From positions 8,483 to 72,482 of the forward strand of contig JAEZVF010000083.1 in the NCBI GenBank assembly GCA_023443225.1: 64,000 nucleotides of DNA. Direction: 5' to 3'. Source of the DNA: Bacillota bacterium (lineage in GTDB: Bacteria; Bacillota; Clostridia; Lachnospirales; Lachnospiraceae). A program made the translations under genes and the position numbers. The stretch's first letter is position 1; the number at the start of each line of letters is the position of its first letter. Below are positions 54,004 to 63,519 of the stretch, piece after piece. Below the pieces are notes generated by a model, which searched no databases, was not told the origin of the DNA, and saw only the letters and a list, made by a program, of their open reading frames with translations.

Positions 54004-54672
54004 TTGAACGACTATGATGTTCAAAAAGAAGTAATGGATAAGTATTCTCTTCGCGGACGCGTTTTTAATAAATTACGTGAAGACATACTATCGGGTAAAT
54101 ACAGTCAAAATGAAGAACTGAAAGAGAATACCATAGGCACAGAACTAGGAGTCAGCCGTACTCCGGTAAGAGAAGCTTTAAGGCAGTTGGAGCTGGAAGG
54201 GTTAGTTAGTATTATTCCCAACAAGGGCGCATATGTGAATGGGATTTCTGAAAAAGATATGCATGATATTTTTATTATTCGCTCCTATTTGGAAGGACTA
54301 TGTGCCAAATGGGCTTGTGAACATATTACACAAGAACAGGTTGATGCATTGGAGGAAATCGTATATCTTTCAGAGTTTCATGCAAAAAAGGAACACCACG
54401 AACAAATAGTGGAATTGGATAATAAATTCCACCAATTGATTTATGAAGCATCTAACAGCAAGATATTAAATCATGTCTTATCGGATTTTCATCATTATGT
54501 TCAAAGACTTCGGAAAATTACATTGGCATCTGAAACAAGGGCTACGAATTCGAATAAAGAACATACTGCTTTACTAGAAGCTATTAAGCAAAGAGATGGT
54601 GAGAAAGCGGAAGCTTTGGCTCATGAGCATATTATGAGTACCATTAAAAATATTAGTGAGCAAGGACTGTAA
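54004..54672 (+). CDS. GntR/FadR-family regulator of the citrate unit
   Basis: The 222-residue protein has a winged helix (ENTIGTELGVSRTPVREALRQLELEG) and an FCD domain with metal-ligand residues (LDNKFHQLIYEAS, SNKEHTALLEAI). FCD proteins often bind citrate or other organic acids, fitting the two preceding genes. It starts with TTG; AGGAGG lies eight bases upstream and 12 bases separate it from the previous stop. Autoregulation through the palindrome at 51309-51320 is likely. Confidence 0.88.
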   Translation: MNDYDVQKEVMDKYSLRGRVFNKLREDILSGKYSQNEELKENTIGTELGVSRTPVREALRQLELEGLVSIIPNKGAYVNGISEKDMHDIFIIRSYLEGLCAKWACEHITQEQVDALEEIVYLSEFHAKKEHHEQIVELDNKFHQLIYEASNSKILNHVLSDFHHYVQRLRKITLASETRATNSNKEHTALLEAIKQRDGEKAEALAHEHIMSTIKNISEQGL

Positions 54673-54711
54673 ATAGTTTTGTAAACAATTATATAGAGTT
54701 TCCTAGTTACT

Positions 54712-54760
54712 AATGGGTTATTGTACTGCGATAGTATTCGCTGTACAATAGCCCATTTTT
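54712..54760 (+). terminator. Terminator of the citrate unit
   Basis: AATGGGTTATTGTAC pairs with GTACAATAGCCCATT (one G-T), followed by TTT. Confidence 0.88.
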
Positions 54761-54970
54761 AGATGTAATGGAAAAGGAGTAAAAATAATACAAATAAAAT
54801 AAATAATTGTAAATATATTGCAAAGCTTACAAAATTGAGCTAATATACAATTGGTTGATAATTTAATGAATATAAGTCAATAATTAATAAAAAGTCAGTA
54901 GTTTATGTAAATAATGTGATTAACTATTATAATAAATATTCATAGTTATTAAATGGAAAAGGGTTCGAGT

Positions 54971-56173
54971 ATGAAAAATGAAAATAGGATTGATTCAGAT
55001 ATGATAAAAGAACAAAGTTATCAAGCATACATAGAGTTGATGAATTGTACTAGATGTATGACGATTACCCACGCTAAAGTCGATATGTATCTGAATACTG
55101 CTAAGAAATTTTCTGAATTGACTAACTATAAAGATTCTGAAGTATATTTCAAGTTATGTAAACAATTCGCTGAACAAACCAAGGAAGAAATCAATAAGAC
55201 AATTTATGAAGGTGCACAAAATAAAAAAGATAAGGCTGGGTCTACATTAGAGTTTAAAACAGCAGCTGATGAATTTCGTAAGATAAGCGGATTCATGGAT
55301 GCAGATGATATGGCTTTCGAATGTGACCAATTAAGCACACAAATAGGTAAAAAAAATATTAGAAAAGGCTTGCTGAAAAAAATAGGAGTTGTATTTTGTT
55401 TTCTTGCGGTTATTTTTGTTATAAAAAATCCTATTTCAAAATATTATGTAGCAAATATGTTTATGTTTACAGGTTCTTATAGCTCCGCAATAAAAGTCTA
55501 TGATAAGTTGGGCGAATACAAAGACAGTAAAGATAAATTAACAGAATGCCAATATTTAAACGGATTAGATATGGAAAAAGAAGAAAATTATATAAATGCA
55601 AGAAATGCATTTGCAGCAGCAGGAGATTATAAGGACAGTGAAGATAAGAAAGTTAATATGGATAAACTGATCTTGAAAAACAGTGAAGTTGGAGATGTCA
55701 TTGAACTAGGTGATTGTAAGTGGACAATATTGGATATCAATAAGTCCCAGGTATTACTATTGAAGAAAGAAGCGCTGTCAGGAAGGGCGTATCATAATAT
55801 ATTTGAAGATGTTACATGGGAAAGAAGCACTCTTCGTCAGTATCTGAATACGGAATTTATGAGTCAGACATTCTCGAAGAAAGAGCAGGATAATATTATT
55901 GTTACACACTTAAAAAACAGTAATAATTCAAGATTTGGAACAGAGGGTGGAAACGACACAAAGGATTATATCTTCCTGCTTAGTACGGATGAAGTTAAAG
56001 AATATGACTCTTTATTCAAAGGCTTCAAAAGTAACAGTTGGCTTCGCTCGCCTGGTAATAGTCAGAGTTCTGCAGCATTCCTTTCAGTGAGCGGTTCAGT
56101 GATGGATTATGGTTATCTGGTAACCAGTGAAGAGTTTACAGTTCGTCCGGTACTATGGTTTAATATTAATTAA
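54971..56173 (+). CDS. Membrane protein with C-terminal DUF6273 domain
   Basis: The 400-residue protein has a helical cytoplasmic part with TPR-like repeats (FSELTNYKDSEVYFKLCKQ; FRKISGFMDADDMAFEC) and one membrane segment near residue 140 (VVFCFLAVIFVIKNP). More repeats follow (YDKLGEYKDSKDKL; FAAAGDYKDSEDKK), then a DUF6273 domain (WTILDINKSQVLLL ... TWERSTLRQYLN ... SNSWLRSPG ... VRPVLWFNIN), usual in clostridial surface or repeat proteins. Its function is unknown. AAAAGGG precedes the ATG at 54971; 54953 is an alternative start. Confidence 0.75.
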   Translation: MKNENRIDSDMIKEQSYQAYIELMNCTRCMTITHAKVDMYLNTAKKFSELTNYKDSEVYFKLCKQFAEQTKEEINKTIYEGAQNKKDKAGSTLEFKTAADEFRKISGFMDADDMAFECDQLSTQIGKKNIRKGLLKKIGVVFCFLAVIFVIKNPISKYYVANMFMFTGSYSSAIKVYDKLGEYKDSKDKLTECQYLNGLDMEKEENYINARNAFAAAGDYKDSEDKKVNMDKLILKNSEVGDVIELGDCKWTILDINKSQVLLLKKEALSGRAYHNIFEDVTWERSTLRQYLNTEFMSQTFSKKEQDNIIVTHLKNSNNSRFGTEGGNDTKDYIFLLSTDEVKEYDSLFKGFKSNSWLRSPGNSQSSAAFLSVSGSVMDYGYLVTSEEFTVRPVLWFNIN

Positions 56174-56205
56174 TGATTGACGTTTTTTTTGACACAATAA
56201 AATAA

Positions 56206-56256
56206 CTTTCTATGAATCAATACGGAATGCAAATTTCCTCTTTGACTCATAGAAAG
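56206..56256. terminator. Hairpin between convergent genes
   Basis: CTTTCTATGA (56206-56215) pairs with TCATAGAAAG (56247-56256) with partial pairing inside. It probably terminates both flanking genes. Confidence 0.6.
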
Positions 56257-56286
56257 CGAAATCTTCAATACATTTTATAGTCTTTT

Positions 56287-58227
56287 TTACTCAGCTGCTA
56301 ATTCTTCCCATAATTCCAGTAATTCTTCCATTCTTTTTCCTATCGATTTCTTTTCATTATTCAATTCCAGAAGTTTGGATACATTGGTATATACCTCTTC
56401 TTGGGTCAGAAGCAGATCAATTTCCTCATCTCTTTGTTCTAATATACTGATTTCTTCTTCGGTTTTCTTCAAGTCATTTTGACGTTTGCGAAGCTTCGCT
56501 TGTTCCTCTTTTTGTTGCTTCCAATCCATTTTATTGTCTGCATCGTTTGGGATATTAGATGCTAAAGATTGCTGACTGGAAGATTGCATGGAGTCATTCT
56601 CAGTCAAATAGATACGTTCCATATCTGCTTTTTTCTCTAAGTAATAATCATAGTTACCAATATAATTAATCAAATTCTGTTGTTTTAAGTCCATAATACG
56701 GGTAGCGGTTTTATTAATAAAATATCGGTCATGAGACACATATAAAACAGTTCCTGAATAATTATTGATGGCATTTTCTAAAATTTCTTTTGAGATGATA
56801 TCTAAGTGGTTCGTAGGTTCGTCCAATATTAATAAATTAGCTTCTGACAACATTAATTTTGCCAAGGATACCCGTCCACGTTCACCACCGCTGATATCTT
56901 TGATACGCTTAAACACGTCATCATTTGTAAATAGAAAAGCAGCCAGTATATTTCGGATGGATGTATTGTCCATGTGAGGATAAGTATCTTGCAATTCATC
57001 AAACAATGTTTTGTCTTGATCTAATACTTGATGTTCCTGATCGTAATAACCAATTTTTACCTTTGCGCCAAGTTTAATTTCTCCACTATCAGCCGTCAGT
57101 ACTTGATTGATGATTTTTAAGATGGTTGTTTTTCCAGTACCATTATTTCCTATAATTGCAACATGTTCACCACGTTTTATATCAAATTGTAAGTTATCAA
57201 ATAGTTTTAAATCAGCAAAAGATTTGCTTAAATTTGTTACAGATAGAACATCATTGCCACTGATAACGTGCGGTTTTAGATGGATGGACATAGCAGAATC
57301 CTGGGTTGTTGGTTTTTCAAGCCGTTCAATCTTATTTAACATTTTTTCGCGGCTTTCAGCACGTTTAATTGATTTTTCACGGTTAAAAGAGCGTAACTTA
57401 GAAATTACCTCTTCCTGGTGTTTGATTTCTTTTTGTTGATTTAAGTAATGCTTAATTAAAGTCTCACGTTGTTGGGCTTTCTTTTCAGCATAAGTAGAAT
57501 AATTTCCTTCGAAAGTAGTAGCTTTTGTGTTGTCTAATTCAATAACTTTCGTAACTACCTTATTCAAAAAGTAACGATCATGAGCGATTACCACAACAGC
57601 ACCATTATAATTTAGTAAAAAGGTTTCCAACCATGCAATGGACTCCATATCTAGGTGGTTTGTAGGCTCATCTAGTAGAATCAAGTCCGGTGTACTTAAC
57701 AATAATTTACCTAACGCAATTCTTGTTTTTTGTCCTCCAGACAGAGTAGAAACAGGTTTTGAAAAATCATCTTCTCCAAACCCTAAACCTTTTAAGATTC
57801 CAACAACTTCACTCTTATATGAATATCCGTTTTTTGTTTCAAATTCATGGGTCAGCCTAGTGTATGTATTCAACATGCGCTCAAGCTCAGTTCCAGTTGC
57901 ACTTTTCATATCATGTTCTAATTGACGTATGGTTTGGTCCAATTCAATCACATCTTGCTTTACGGTAAGGATTTCTTCGTAAATAGAATTATCCGATGCA
58001 AGCATTTGGTGCTGTGCTAAATAACCGATGGTAATTCCTTTTGAAAAGATTACTTCCCCTTCATCCGAAGACAGTTCCCCCATAATAATCTTAAACAGAG
58101 TAGATTTTCCCGCTCCATTAATTCCAACAATAGCAGCTTTTTCGCGATCATTTATATGAAAAGAAACACCTTGAAGTATTTGCGTAGTACCAAAACTCTT
58201 ACTTATATTATTACAAGCCAAAATCAT
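56287..58227 (-). CDS. ABC-F ribosome-associated ATPase (YdiF-like)
   Basis: The 646-residue protein has two ABC domains (GINGAGKSTLFKI; GNNGTGKTTILKI) with signatures TLSGGQKTRIALGKLLL and DISGGERGRVSLAKLML. The Y-loop/linker between them is rich in charged helix, and there is a C-terminal coiled coil (EEQAKLRKRQNDLKKTEEEIS). ABC-F proteins act on the ribosomal E site in translation or antibiotic protection. The neighbourhood (divergent from rex) mirrors Bacillus ydiF-ydiH. Confidence 0.92.
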   Translation of the reverse strand: MILACNNISKSFGTTQILQGVSFHINDREKAAIVGINGAGKSTLFKIIMGELSSDEGEVIFSKGITIGYLAQHQMLASDNSIYEEILTVKQDVIELDQTIRQLEHDMKSATGTELERMLNTYTRLTHEFETKNGYSYKSEVVGILKGLGFGEDDFSKPVSTLSGGQKTRIALGKLLLSTPDLILLDEPTNHLDMESIAWLETFLLNYNGAVVVIAHDRYFLNKVVTKVIELDNTKATTFEGNYSTYAEKKAQQRETLIKHYLNQQKEIKHQEEVISKLRSFNREKSIKRAESREKMLNKIERLEKPTTQDSAMSIHLKPHVISGNDVLSVTNLSKSFADLKLFDNLQFDIKRGEHVAIIGNNGTGKTTILKIINQVLTADSGEIKLGAKVKIGYYDQEHQVLDQDKTLFDELQDTYPHMDNTSIRNILAAFLFTNDDVFKRIKDISGGERGRVSLAKLMLSEANLLILDEPTNHLDIISKEILENAINNYSGTVLYVSHDRYFINKTATRIMDLKQQNLINYIGNYDYYLEKKADMERIYLTENDSMQSSSQQSLASNIPNDADNKMDWKQQKEEQAKLRKRQNDLKKTEEEISILEQRDEEIDLLLTQEEVYTNVSKLLELNNEKKSIGKRMEELLELWEELAAE

Positions 58228-58398
58228 TTGATTATCTCCTTAATCTAACAGTAAACATCTGTATAAAATCATATTGTAACATTGGGTGGTTGTCAAGTAA
58301 ATCATAGCTAAACTATATTTGACAAACTTATATCAATCCAATATAATAGATTAAAAATGATTAAATTAGAATTCACGTTAAGTGGAGGAGGAGTTATT

Positions 58399-59049
58399 GT
58401 GCAAGAGAAAGGAATATCATTAGCAGTAATACAAAGATTGCCAAGATATTATCGATATTTGGGTGAATTACTAGAAAATGACGTAATTCGTATCTCTTCA
58501 AAAGAGCTTAGTGAAAAGATGAAGGTGACTGCATCACAAATTAGGCAAGATTTGAATAATTTTGGTGGATTCGGTCAACAGGGATATGGATATAATGTGG
58601 AATATTTATATTCTGAAATTGGCAAAATTTTAGGATTAGATAAAAAATATAATATAATAATTATTGGTGCCGGTAATTTAGGACAGGCTTTGGCAAACTA
58701 TACTGACTTTGAACGCCGTGGCTTTTATGTTACCGGAATTTTTGATGTAAATCCAAGACTGGAAGGTATCTCTATTCATGGTGTGGCAATACGCATGATA
58801 GATGAACTTGAAGCTTTTGTTATGAAAAATCCAGTTCATATAGCAGCATTAACAATTCCAAAGATAAAAGCTCCTGAAATCGCGAAAGAAGTTGTTAGAT
58901 TAGGAATAAAAGCGATATGGAATTTCGCTCCTACGGATCTTAATCTTCCTAAGGATGTCATGGTAGAAAATGTGCACCTAGCCGAGAGTTTAATGCGTTT
59001 GTCTTATAATTTGAAAGTTTCAGAAGATAAAGTCAAAAATAATAAATAA
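58399..59049 (+). CDS. rex: Redox-sensing transcriptional repressor Rex
   Basis: The 216-residue protein has an N-terminal winged helix (IQRLPRYYRYLGELL ... ISSKELSEKMKVTASQIRQD), an NADH-binding Rossmann domain (IIGAGNLGQALANY) and a C-terminal swapped helix. Rex senses the NADH/NAD+ ratio and represses fermentation genes. The start is GTG at 58399, behind GGAGGAGG; upstream codons in frame are not supported. No convincing Rex operator (TTGTTAANNNNTTAACAA type) was found in the window by eye. Confidence 0.95.
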   Translation: MQEKGISLAVIQRLPRYYRYLGELLENDVIRISSKELSEKMKVTASQIRQDLNNFGGFGQQGYGYNVEYLYSEIGKILGLDKKYNIIIIGAGNLGQALANYTDFERRGFYVTGIFDVNPRLEGISIHGVAIRMIDELEAFVMKNPVHIAALTIPKIKAPEIAKEVVRLGIKAIWNFAPTDLNLPKDVMVENVHLAESLMRLSYNLKVSEDKVKNNK

Positions 59050-59107
59050 TAATTCTGCCACTGATCAAATGATAAAATCACTTATAGTGAAGAAAGTGCA
59101 GTATCTT

Positions 59108-59716
59108 ATGAAGAATAGTAGAGATATAGATTTTAATAAAGTATTTAAAAATAAAAAAATTCCTATACTTACATTAGATCAGAGATGGTATGCTTTATTT
59201 CCGGATGATCAAAAGCCCTCTCATATTAAGGATATAGAGAATGAGCTTAATCTTTTATTGCAACGTCAGGGTAAATTGGTTTCGGAAATGAAAGATTTGA
59301 AACAATTGAAAAGTAACCTTATGAATGAAATTATTACACATATGGATGTTGATGATTCAAAAACCGGAAAGCTTAACGCTAAGAAATTGGATAAAAACCA
59401 AAAGTATATTAAAGACATTGGTGATAAAATGGCGCTTACAGAAGATGAAATTATTGAAATTCCATATCAGATTAAGGAAGTTAATGAACGACTTATTATT
59501 GAAACTGCAAAAGAGTGTTATAAAAGGTTAGCTTACAATAATGAAAAGATCGCTGAAATAACAGGTTGGGTAAAAAAACTACGGGAAGAGCTCAAAGAAA
59601 GAATTCTGATAAAACAGGATATGGAGACGCAGAATAACACGATCTATTCTTATATGCATGATTTAATGGGACCTGAGCTGTTACAAGGTTTGGATGATAG
59701 TTTTAAAGATAATTAA
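59108..59716 (+). CDS. Unrecognised coiled-coil protein
   Basis: The protein has about 202 residues (about 215 if it starts at 59069; neither start has a strong ribosome site). It opens DIDFNKVFKNKKIPILTLDQRWYALFPD, then two long coiled-coil segments (residues about 45-95 and 120-180) separated by a Lys/Asp-rich linker (DVDDSKTGKLNAKKLDKNQKY). There is no signal peptide. It lies between rex and acpS. The function is not known; a filament or cell-envelope role is only a guess. Confidence 0.65.
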   Translation: MKNSRDIDFNKVFKNKKIPILTLDQRWYALFPDDQKPSHIKDIENELNLLLQRQGKLVSEMKDLKQLKSNLMNEIITHMDVDDSKTGKLNAKKLDKNQKYIKDIGDKMALTEDEIIEIPYQIKEVNERLIIETAKECYKRLAYNNEKIAEITGWVKKLREELKERILIKQDMETQNNTIYSYMHDLMGPELLQGLDDSFKDN

Positions 59717-59752
59717 GTACCTGTGTAAACAGGCTAAATGGGGTTTGTTTAT

Positions 59753-60121
59753 ATGATAATCGGTATCGGAACGGATTTAATAGAAATAGATAGAGTTGTG
59801 AAAGCTTGTGAAAAAAAAGCATTTATTCTAAAATATTTTACTGAAAAAGAAATTGAATTAGCAAAAGGAAAAGTTGGTATTTTTGCGGATAATTTTGCAG
59901 TTAAAGAATCTGTTGTTAAGATGTTAGGTACAGGTTTTAGGAAAATATCTCCTATTGAAATAGAAGTCTTAAGGGATTCTATGGGAAAGCCTTATGTGAA
60001 TCTATATGGAGAAGCTTTAAAAACTTCCGAAATGCTTGGTGTTACGAAGGTATTTGTAACCATTACAAATACCAAGAAATACGCAAGCGCTTTTGTTGTG
60101 GGTGAAGGGGTAGATAATTGA
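59753..60121 (+). CDS. acpS: Holo-[acyl-carrier-protein] synthase
   Basis: The 122-residue enzyme transfers phosphopantetheine from CoA to ACP. The Mg-binding motif GIGTDLIEIDRV and the FAVKESVVKMLGTGF motif are both present. The start at 59753 follows GGGG. It overlaps nnr by four bases. Confidence 0.95.
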   Translation: MIIGIGTDLIEIDRVVKACEKKAFILKYFTEKEIELAKGKVGIFADNFAVKESVVKMLGTGFRKISPIEIEVLRDSMGKPYVNLYGEALKTSEMLGVTKVFVTITNTKKYASAFVVGEGVDN

Positions 60122-61638
60122 AAACTATAGTGAATTCTACACAAATGAAAGCTATTGATTCCTATACGATACAAACGGTTGGAATTCCTTCCATGGTGTT
60201 AATGGAACGAGCAGCCCTCAAAGTAGTAGAATGTGTAAAGGGGCATTCTACTAGAAAGATAAGAATACTTGCCATCTGTGGAATCGGTAATAATGGGGCT
60301 GATGGCATTGCAGCAGCCCGTATGCTTCTTCTTGATGGATACCAGGTGGATATCCTGCTGGTTGGTGAAGAAAAAAATGCTACAGAAGAATTACAAGCAC
60401 AGTTAAAGATAGCCCGAAATTTAGGCGTTGTTATAGATAGCAATATTAATATAGATGAATATACTATTATAATAGATGCTTTATTTGGAATCGGCCTTAG
60501 CAGACCGGTTACCGGAATGCAAGAAGCTGTTATAAATAAAATAAATAGTGGAGAACACATAGTGTTCTCTGTTGATATTCCATCTGGATTGTCTGCGGAT
60601 AACGCAATGCCACTTGGTGCCGTTGTGAAAGCGGATTATACTATAACCTTTGGTTTTAACAAGATTGGAATGGTTTTATATCCCGGATGTGAATATGCGG
60701 GTGATGTAATTGTTGTCGATATAGGTTTTCCTGGTATATCCATTGACAATGTAAGTCCGAATTGCTTTGTTTATGAAACTTCGGATGTCATGAAGTTACC
60801 GACAAGAAGGGAATATTCGAATAAGGGGACTTTTGGCAAAGTCTTAATCATAGCAGGTTCTGTGAATATGGCAGGGGCTTGTTTTTTATCTGCAAAAGCA
60901 GCTTACCGCACCGGAGCAGGATTGGTTAAAGCGTTAACGGTCGAGGACAATAGAATGATCATGCAAACACTTCTTCCTGAAGCGTTACTATCTACCTATG
61001 AAGCTAATTCCCCTATGACTGATATTGAGCTGGAAACAGTGAAAGCAGATATGGAATGGGCTACCGTTATTGTTATTGGACCTGGAATTGGAGTAAATGA
61101 TAAATCAAAACACTTATTGGAGATAGTAATAAAGAATGCTAAAGTTCCAGTAATCCTTGATGCGGATGCAATAAATTTATTATCAAAGAAACATAAAAAC
61201 AGTGATTCTTTTCAAGAAATTGTTCGGAATTTACCTGAACATACTATAGTAACACCGCATCTAAAAGAATTATCTAGGTTGATACAAATACCGGTAGAAC
61301 AGATTTCGGCTGACCTATTGGGTGTAGCTGACCTATGTACAAAAGGAAATCATATAATATATGCTATCAAAGATGCTCGTACTATAGTTGCTTATGAAAA
61401 GATTAGATATATCAATACTTCGGGTAATTGTGGTATGGCGACCGGAGGTTCTGGTGATGTATTAACAGGTATCATCGCCGCCTTGGTAGCCCAAGGACTA
61501 ACTCCTTTGGATGCAACTATGCTTGGGGTCTTTCTTCATGGTTTAGCGGGAGACAAAGCAGCAGAACAGAAGGGTAAATGTGCTTTAATGGCAAGTGATA
61601 TTATTGAGGCACTTACGGAAATCTGTAGTATTAGGTAG
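60118..61638 (+). CDS. nnr: Bifunctional NAD(P)H-hydrate epimerase/dehydratase
   Basis: The 506-residue protein repairs damaged NAD(P)H. Residues 1-215 are the YjeF-type epimerase (MERAALKVVECV, GIGNNGADGIAAARML, DALFGIGL). Residues 225-506 are the ADP-dependent dehydratase of ribokinase fold (GSVNMAGACFLSAKAAYRTGAG, VIGPGIG, LDADAINLL, ATGGSGDVLTGIIAAL). It starts with TTG inside the acpS stop region, with AAGGGG upstream. Confidence 0.95.
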   Translation: MKTIVNSTQMKAIDSYTIQTVGIPSMVLMERAALKVVECVKGHSTRKIRILAICGIGNNGADGIAAARMLLLDGYQVDILLVGEEKNATEELQAQLKIARNLGVVIDSNINIDEYTIIIDALFGIGLSRPVTGMQEAVINKINSGEHIVFSVDIPSGLSADNAMPLGAVVKADYTITFGFNKIGMVLYPGCEYAGDVIVVDIGFPGISIDNVSPNCFVYETSDVMKLPTRREYSNKGTFGKVLIIAGSVNMAGACFLSAKAAYRTGAGLVKALTVEDNRMIMQTLLPEALLSTYEANSPMTDIELETVKADMEWATVIVIGPGIGVNDKSKHLLEIVIKNAKVPVILDADAINLLSKKHKNSDSFQEIVRNLPEHTIVTPHLKELSRLIQIPVEQISADLLGVADLCTKGNHIIYAIKDARTIVAYEKIRYINTSGNCGMATGGSGDVLTGIIAALVAQGLTPLDATMLGVFLHGLAGDKAAEQKGKCALMASDIIEALTEICSIR

Positions 61639-61655
61639 CATGATTGGAGGATCAA

Positions 61656-62852
61656 ATGAAAGCGGTAATTACAAAAGTAACGTCAGAGGATGATTTAAAG
61701 GAACGATATTTTAGGGTGTCTGCTAATATTAACCTAGATGCTATTTGTAATAACATCATAAATACAAGAAAGTTATTAAGTGAAACTACAAAAATAATGG
61801 CAATTATTAAAGCCGACGGCTATGGACATGGTGCCATACCTATTGCAAAAGCTTTGGATGATATTGGGATCGATGCATATGGTATAGCAATTATAGAAGA
61901 AGCCATAGAACTTCGTGACACCGGAATTAAGAAGCCATTACTCGTTTTAGGTTATACACCCAAAGATCAATTTAAACAATTAATAGAATATGATATTACC
62001 CAAACAATATTTCAATATAGTACAGCAAAAGAACTATCAAATGAGGCAGTAAAACAAAATAAAACAGCAGAGATTCATATTAAAATTGATACTGGAATGA
62101 CTAGAATAGGATTCATGGATACGGAAGAAAGTATTATTGAAATAAAAAAGATTGCTTTGCTAAAAGGGATTAAAATAACAGGAATACTATCACACTTTGC
62201 ATGTGCAGATGAAGCGGATAAGACGTCGGCACAAAATCAATGGAAACGATTCTTGCACTTTATAAAGCGTTTAGAGCAGGAAGGGATTCATATTCCTACG
62301 AAACATATTGCAAATAGTGCTGCTATTATTGATTTGCCGGAGACAAGTTTGGATATGGTACGGAGCGGAATTTCGACCTATGGATTATATCCTTCTAACG
62401 AAGTGGACAAAAGTAAATTGAAATTAGAACCTGCTATGGAGATCAAAACACATGTGAATTATGTACAAAAAGTAGGACCTGGTGTTGGAATAGGCTATGG
62501 AAGTACATTTGTAACATCAAAAAATATGATAATTGCTACTATACCGGTGGGTTATGGAGATGGTTATCCAAGACAGTTGTCATCAAAGGGTAGAGTATTG
62601 ATACATGGACAATCAGCACCTATTCTTGGAAGAGTCTGCATGGATCAATTTATGGTTGATGTATCAGACATCGAACATGTTGAACAAGGAGATGTAGTAA
62701 CCTTAGTGGGAAGAGATGGAAATGATTTCATAACGGTAGAAGAGTTAGCAAATATGGTGGGTTCATTTAATTACGAATTTGTATGCAATGTTGGTAAAAG
62801 AATTCCGCGAATTTATTATTATAAAAGCAAGATAATTGAAGTCAGAGAATAA
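61656..62852 (+). CDS. alr: Alanine racemase
   Basis: The 398-residue fold III PLP enzyme makes D-alanine for peptidoglycan. The PLP lysine motif is IMAIIKADGYGHGA; the second-base tyrosine region is GVGIGYGSTFVTS; VGYGDGYPR and RVCMDQFMVDVS are typical. The start at 61656 follows GGAGG; the TTG at 61644 overlaps that site. Confidence 0.96.
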   Translation: MKAVITKVTSEDDLKERYFRVSANINLDAICNNIINTRKLLSETTKIMAIIKADGYGHGAIPIAKALDDIGIDAYGIAIIEEAIELRDTGIKKPLLVLGYTPKDQFKQLIEYDITQTIFQYSTAKELSNEAVKQNKTAEIHIKIDTGMTRIGFMDTEESIIEIKKIALLKGIKITGILSHFACADEADKTSAQNQWKRFLHFIKRLEQEGIHIPTKHIANSAAIIDLPETSLDMVRSGISTYGLYPSNEVDKSKLKLEPAMEIKTHVNYVQKVGPGVGIGYGSTFVTSKNMIIATIPVGYGDGYPRQLSSKGRVLIHGQSAPILGRVCMDQFMVDVSDIEHVEQGDVVTLVGRDGNDFITVEELANMVGSFNYEFVCNVGKRIPRIYYYKSKIIEVRE

Positions 62853-62951
62853 TTTTTGCCTAATAGTCACATAAAAGAAAACACTTTATGGAATACACAA
62901 GTCAAAATTGGAAATAATAAGACTAAAGCCATAAAATGGAGTGTGAGAATT

Positions 62952-63308
62952 GTGATTATTAAAAGAGGCGATATTTTTTATGCAGATTTAAGACCGGTGA
63001 TAGGTTCGGAGCAGGGAGGCGTTAGACCGGTACTTATCATACAGAACGATACAGGGAATAAGCATAGTCCTACCGTAATCTGTGCAGCAATTACATCAAA
63101 AATGAATAAAGCAAAGCTTCCTACACATGTTGAAATAGATGCAGATGAATATGGAATCATTAAAGATTCCGTCATACTGCTTGAACAGGTGAGGACAATT
63201 GACAAATCTAGATTAAAAGAAAAAGTATGTCATCTTGATCAGGATGTTTTGAAGAAAATCGATCGTGCGTTATTTATTAGTTTCGCATTAGATACATACA
63301 TTAAATAA
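62952..63308 (+). CDS. MazF/PemK-type mRNA interferase (EndoA)
   Basis: The 118-residue toxin endoribonuclease has motifs KRGDIFYADLRPVIGSEQGG, RPVLIIQND and AAITSKMNKAKLPTHVEI, which carry the conserved Arg and Thr of the active site, and VILLEQVRTIDKSRL. It starts with GTG (GGAG ten bases upstream). In Bacillus the antitoxin gene lies between alr and this gene; here the 99-bp gap holds no ORF, so the antitoxin is elsewhere or absent. Confidence 0.92.
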   Translation: MIIKRGDIFYADLRPVIGSEQGGVRPVLIIQNDTGNKHSPTVICAAITSKMNKAKLPTHVEIDADEYGIIKDSVILLEQVRTIDKSRLKEKVCHLDQDVLKKIDRALFISFALDTYIK

Positions 63309-63341
63309 AGAAGCTAGCTGGGGGGGATGCTGGCTTCTTTT
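63307..63341 (+). terminator. Terminator after mazF
   Basis: GAAGCTAGC pairs with GCTGGCTTC around a G-rich loop, followed by TTTTG. Confidence 0.8.
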
Positions 63342-63400
63342 GTTCTTTTTAGAAGGTCAGGTATAAGTATATAGGGTAGGTAATACATTATTCTAAATAC

Positions 63401-63516
63401 TTGCAATATTGTGATAATCTGCTATAATGACATTATAAGAGGCAATCGCCACAAGGTGGTTGACCAAATAAAGAATTAAAAACCTTCCTGACGGCCAAGT
63501 ACAGGGAAGGTTTTTT
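63401..63516 (+). ncRNA. Antisense antitoxin RNA with its promoter
   Basis: TTGCAA (63401-63406), 16 bp, TATAAT (63423-63428) should start an RNA near 63435. It would end at the terminator 63478-63516, giving about 80 nt with no ORF. It converges on the toxin gene and shares its terminator. Its 5' part (63441-63465, GGCAATCG ... GGTGGTTGACC) is nearly the same as the 5' leader of the toxin mRNA. Confidence 0.65.
63478..63516. terminator. Bidirectional terminator shared by toxin and antitoxin
   Basis: AAAAACCTTCC (63478-63488) pairs with GGAAGGTTTTTT (63505-63516), with A and T runs on both sides. Confidence 0.88.
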
Positions 63517-63519
63517 ACG

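Noticed and set aside
58230..58398. Rex operator upstream of rex
   Set aside because: No TTGTTAA/TTAACAA pair with correct spacing could be found by eye here or upstream of nifJ.
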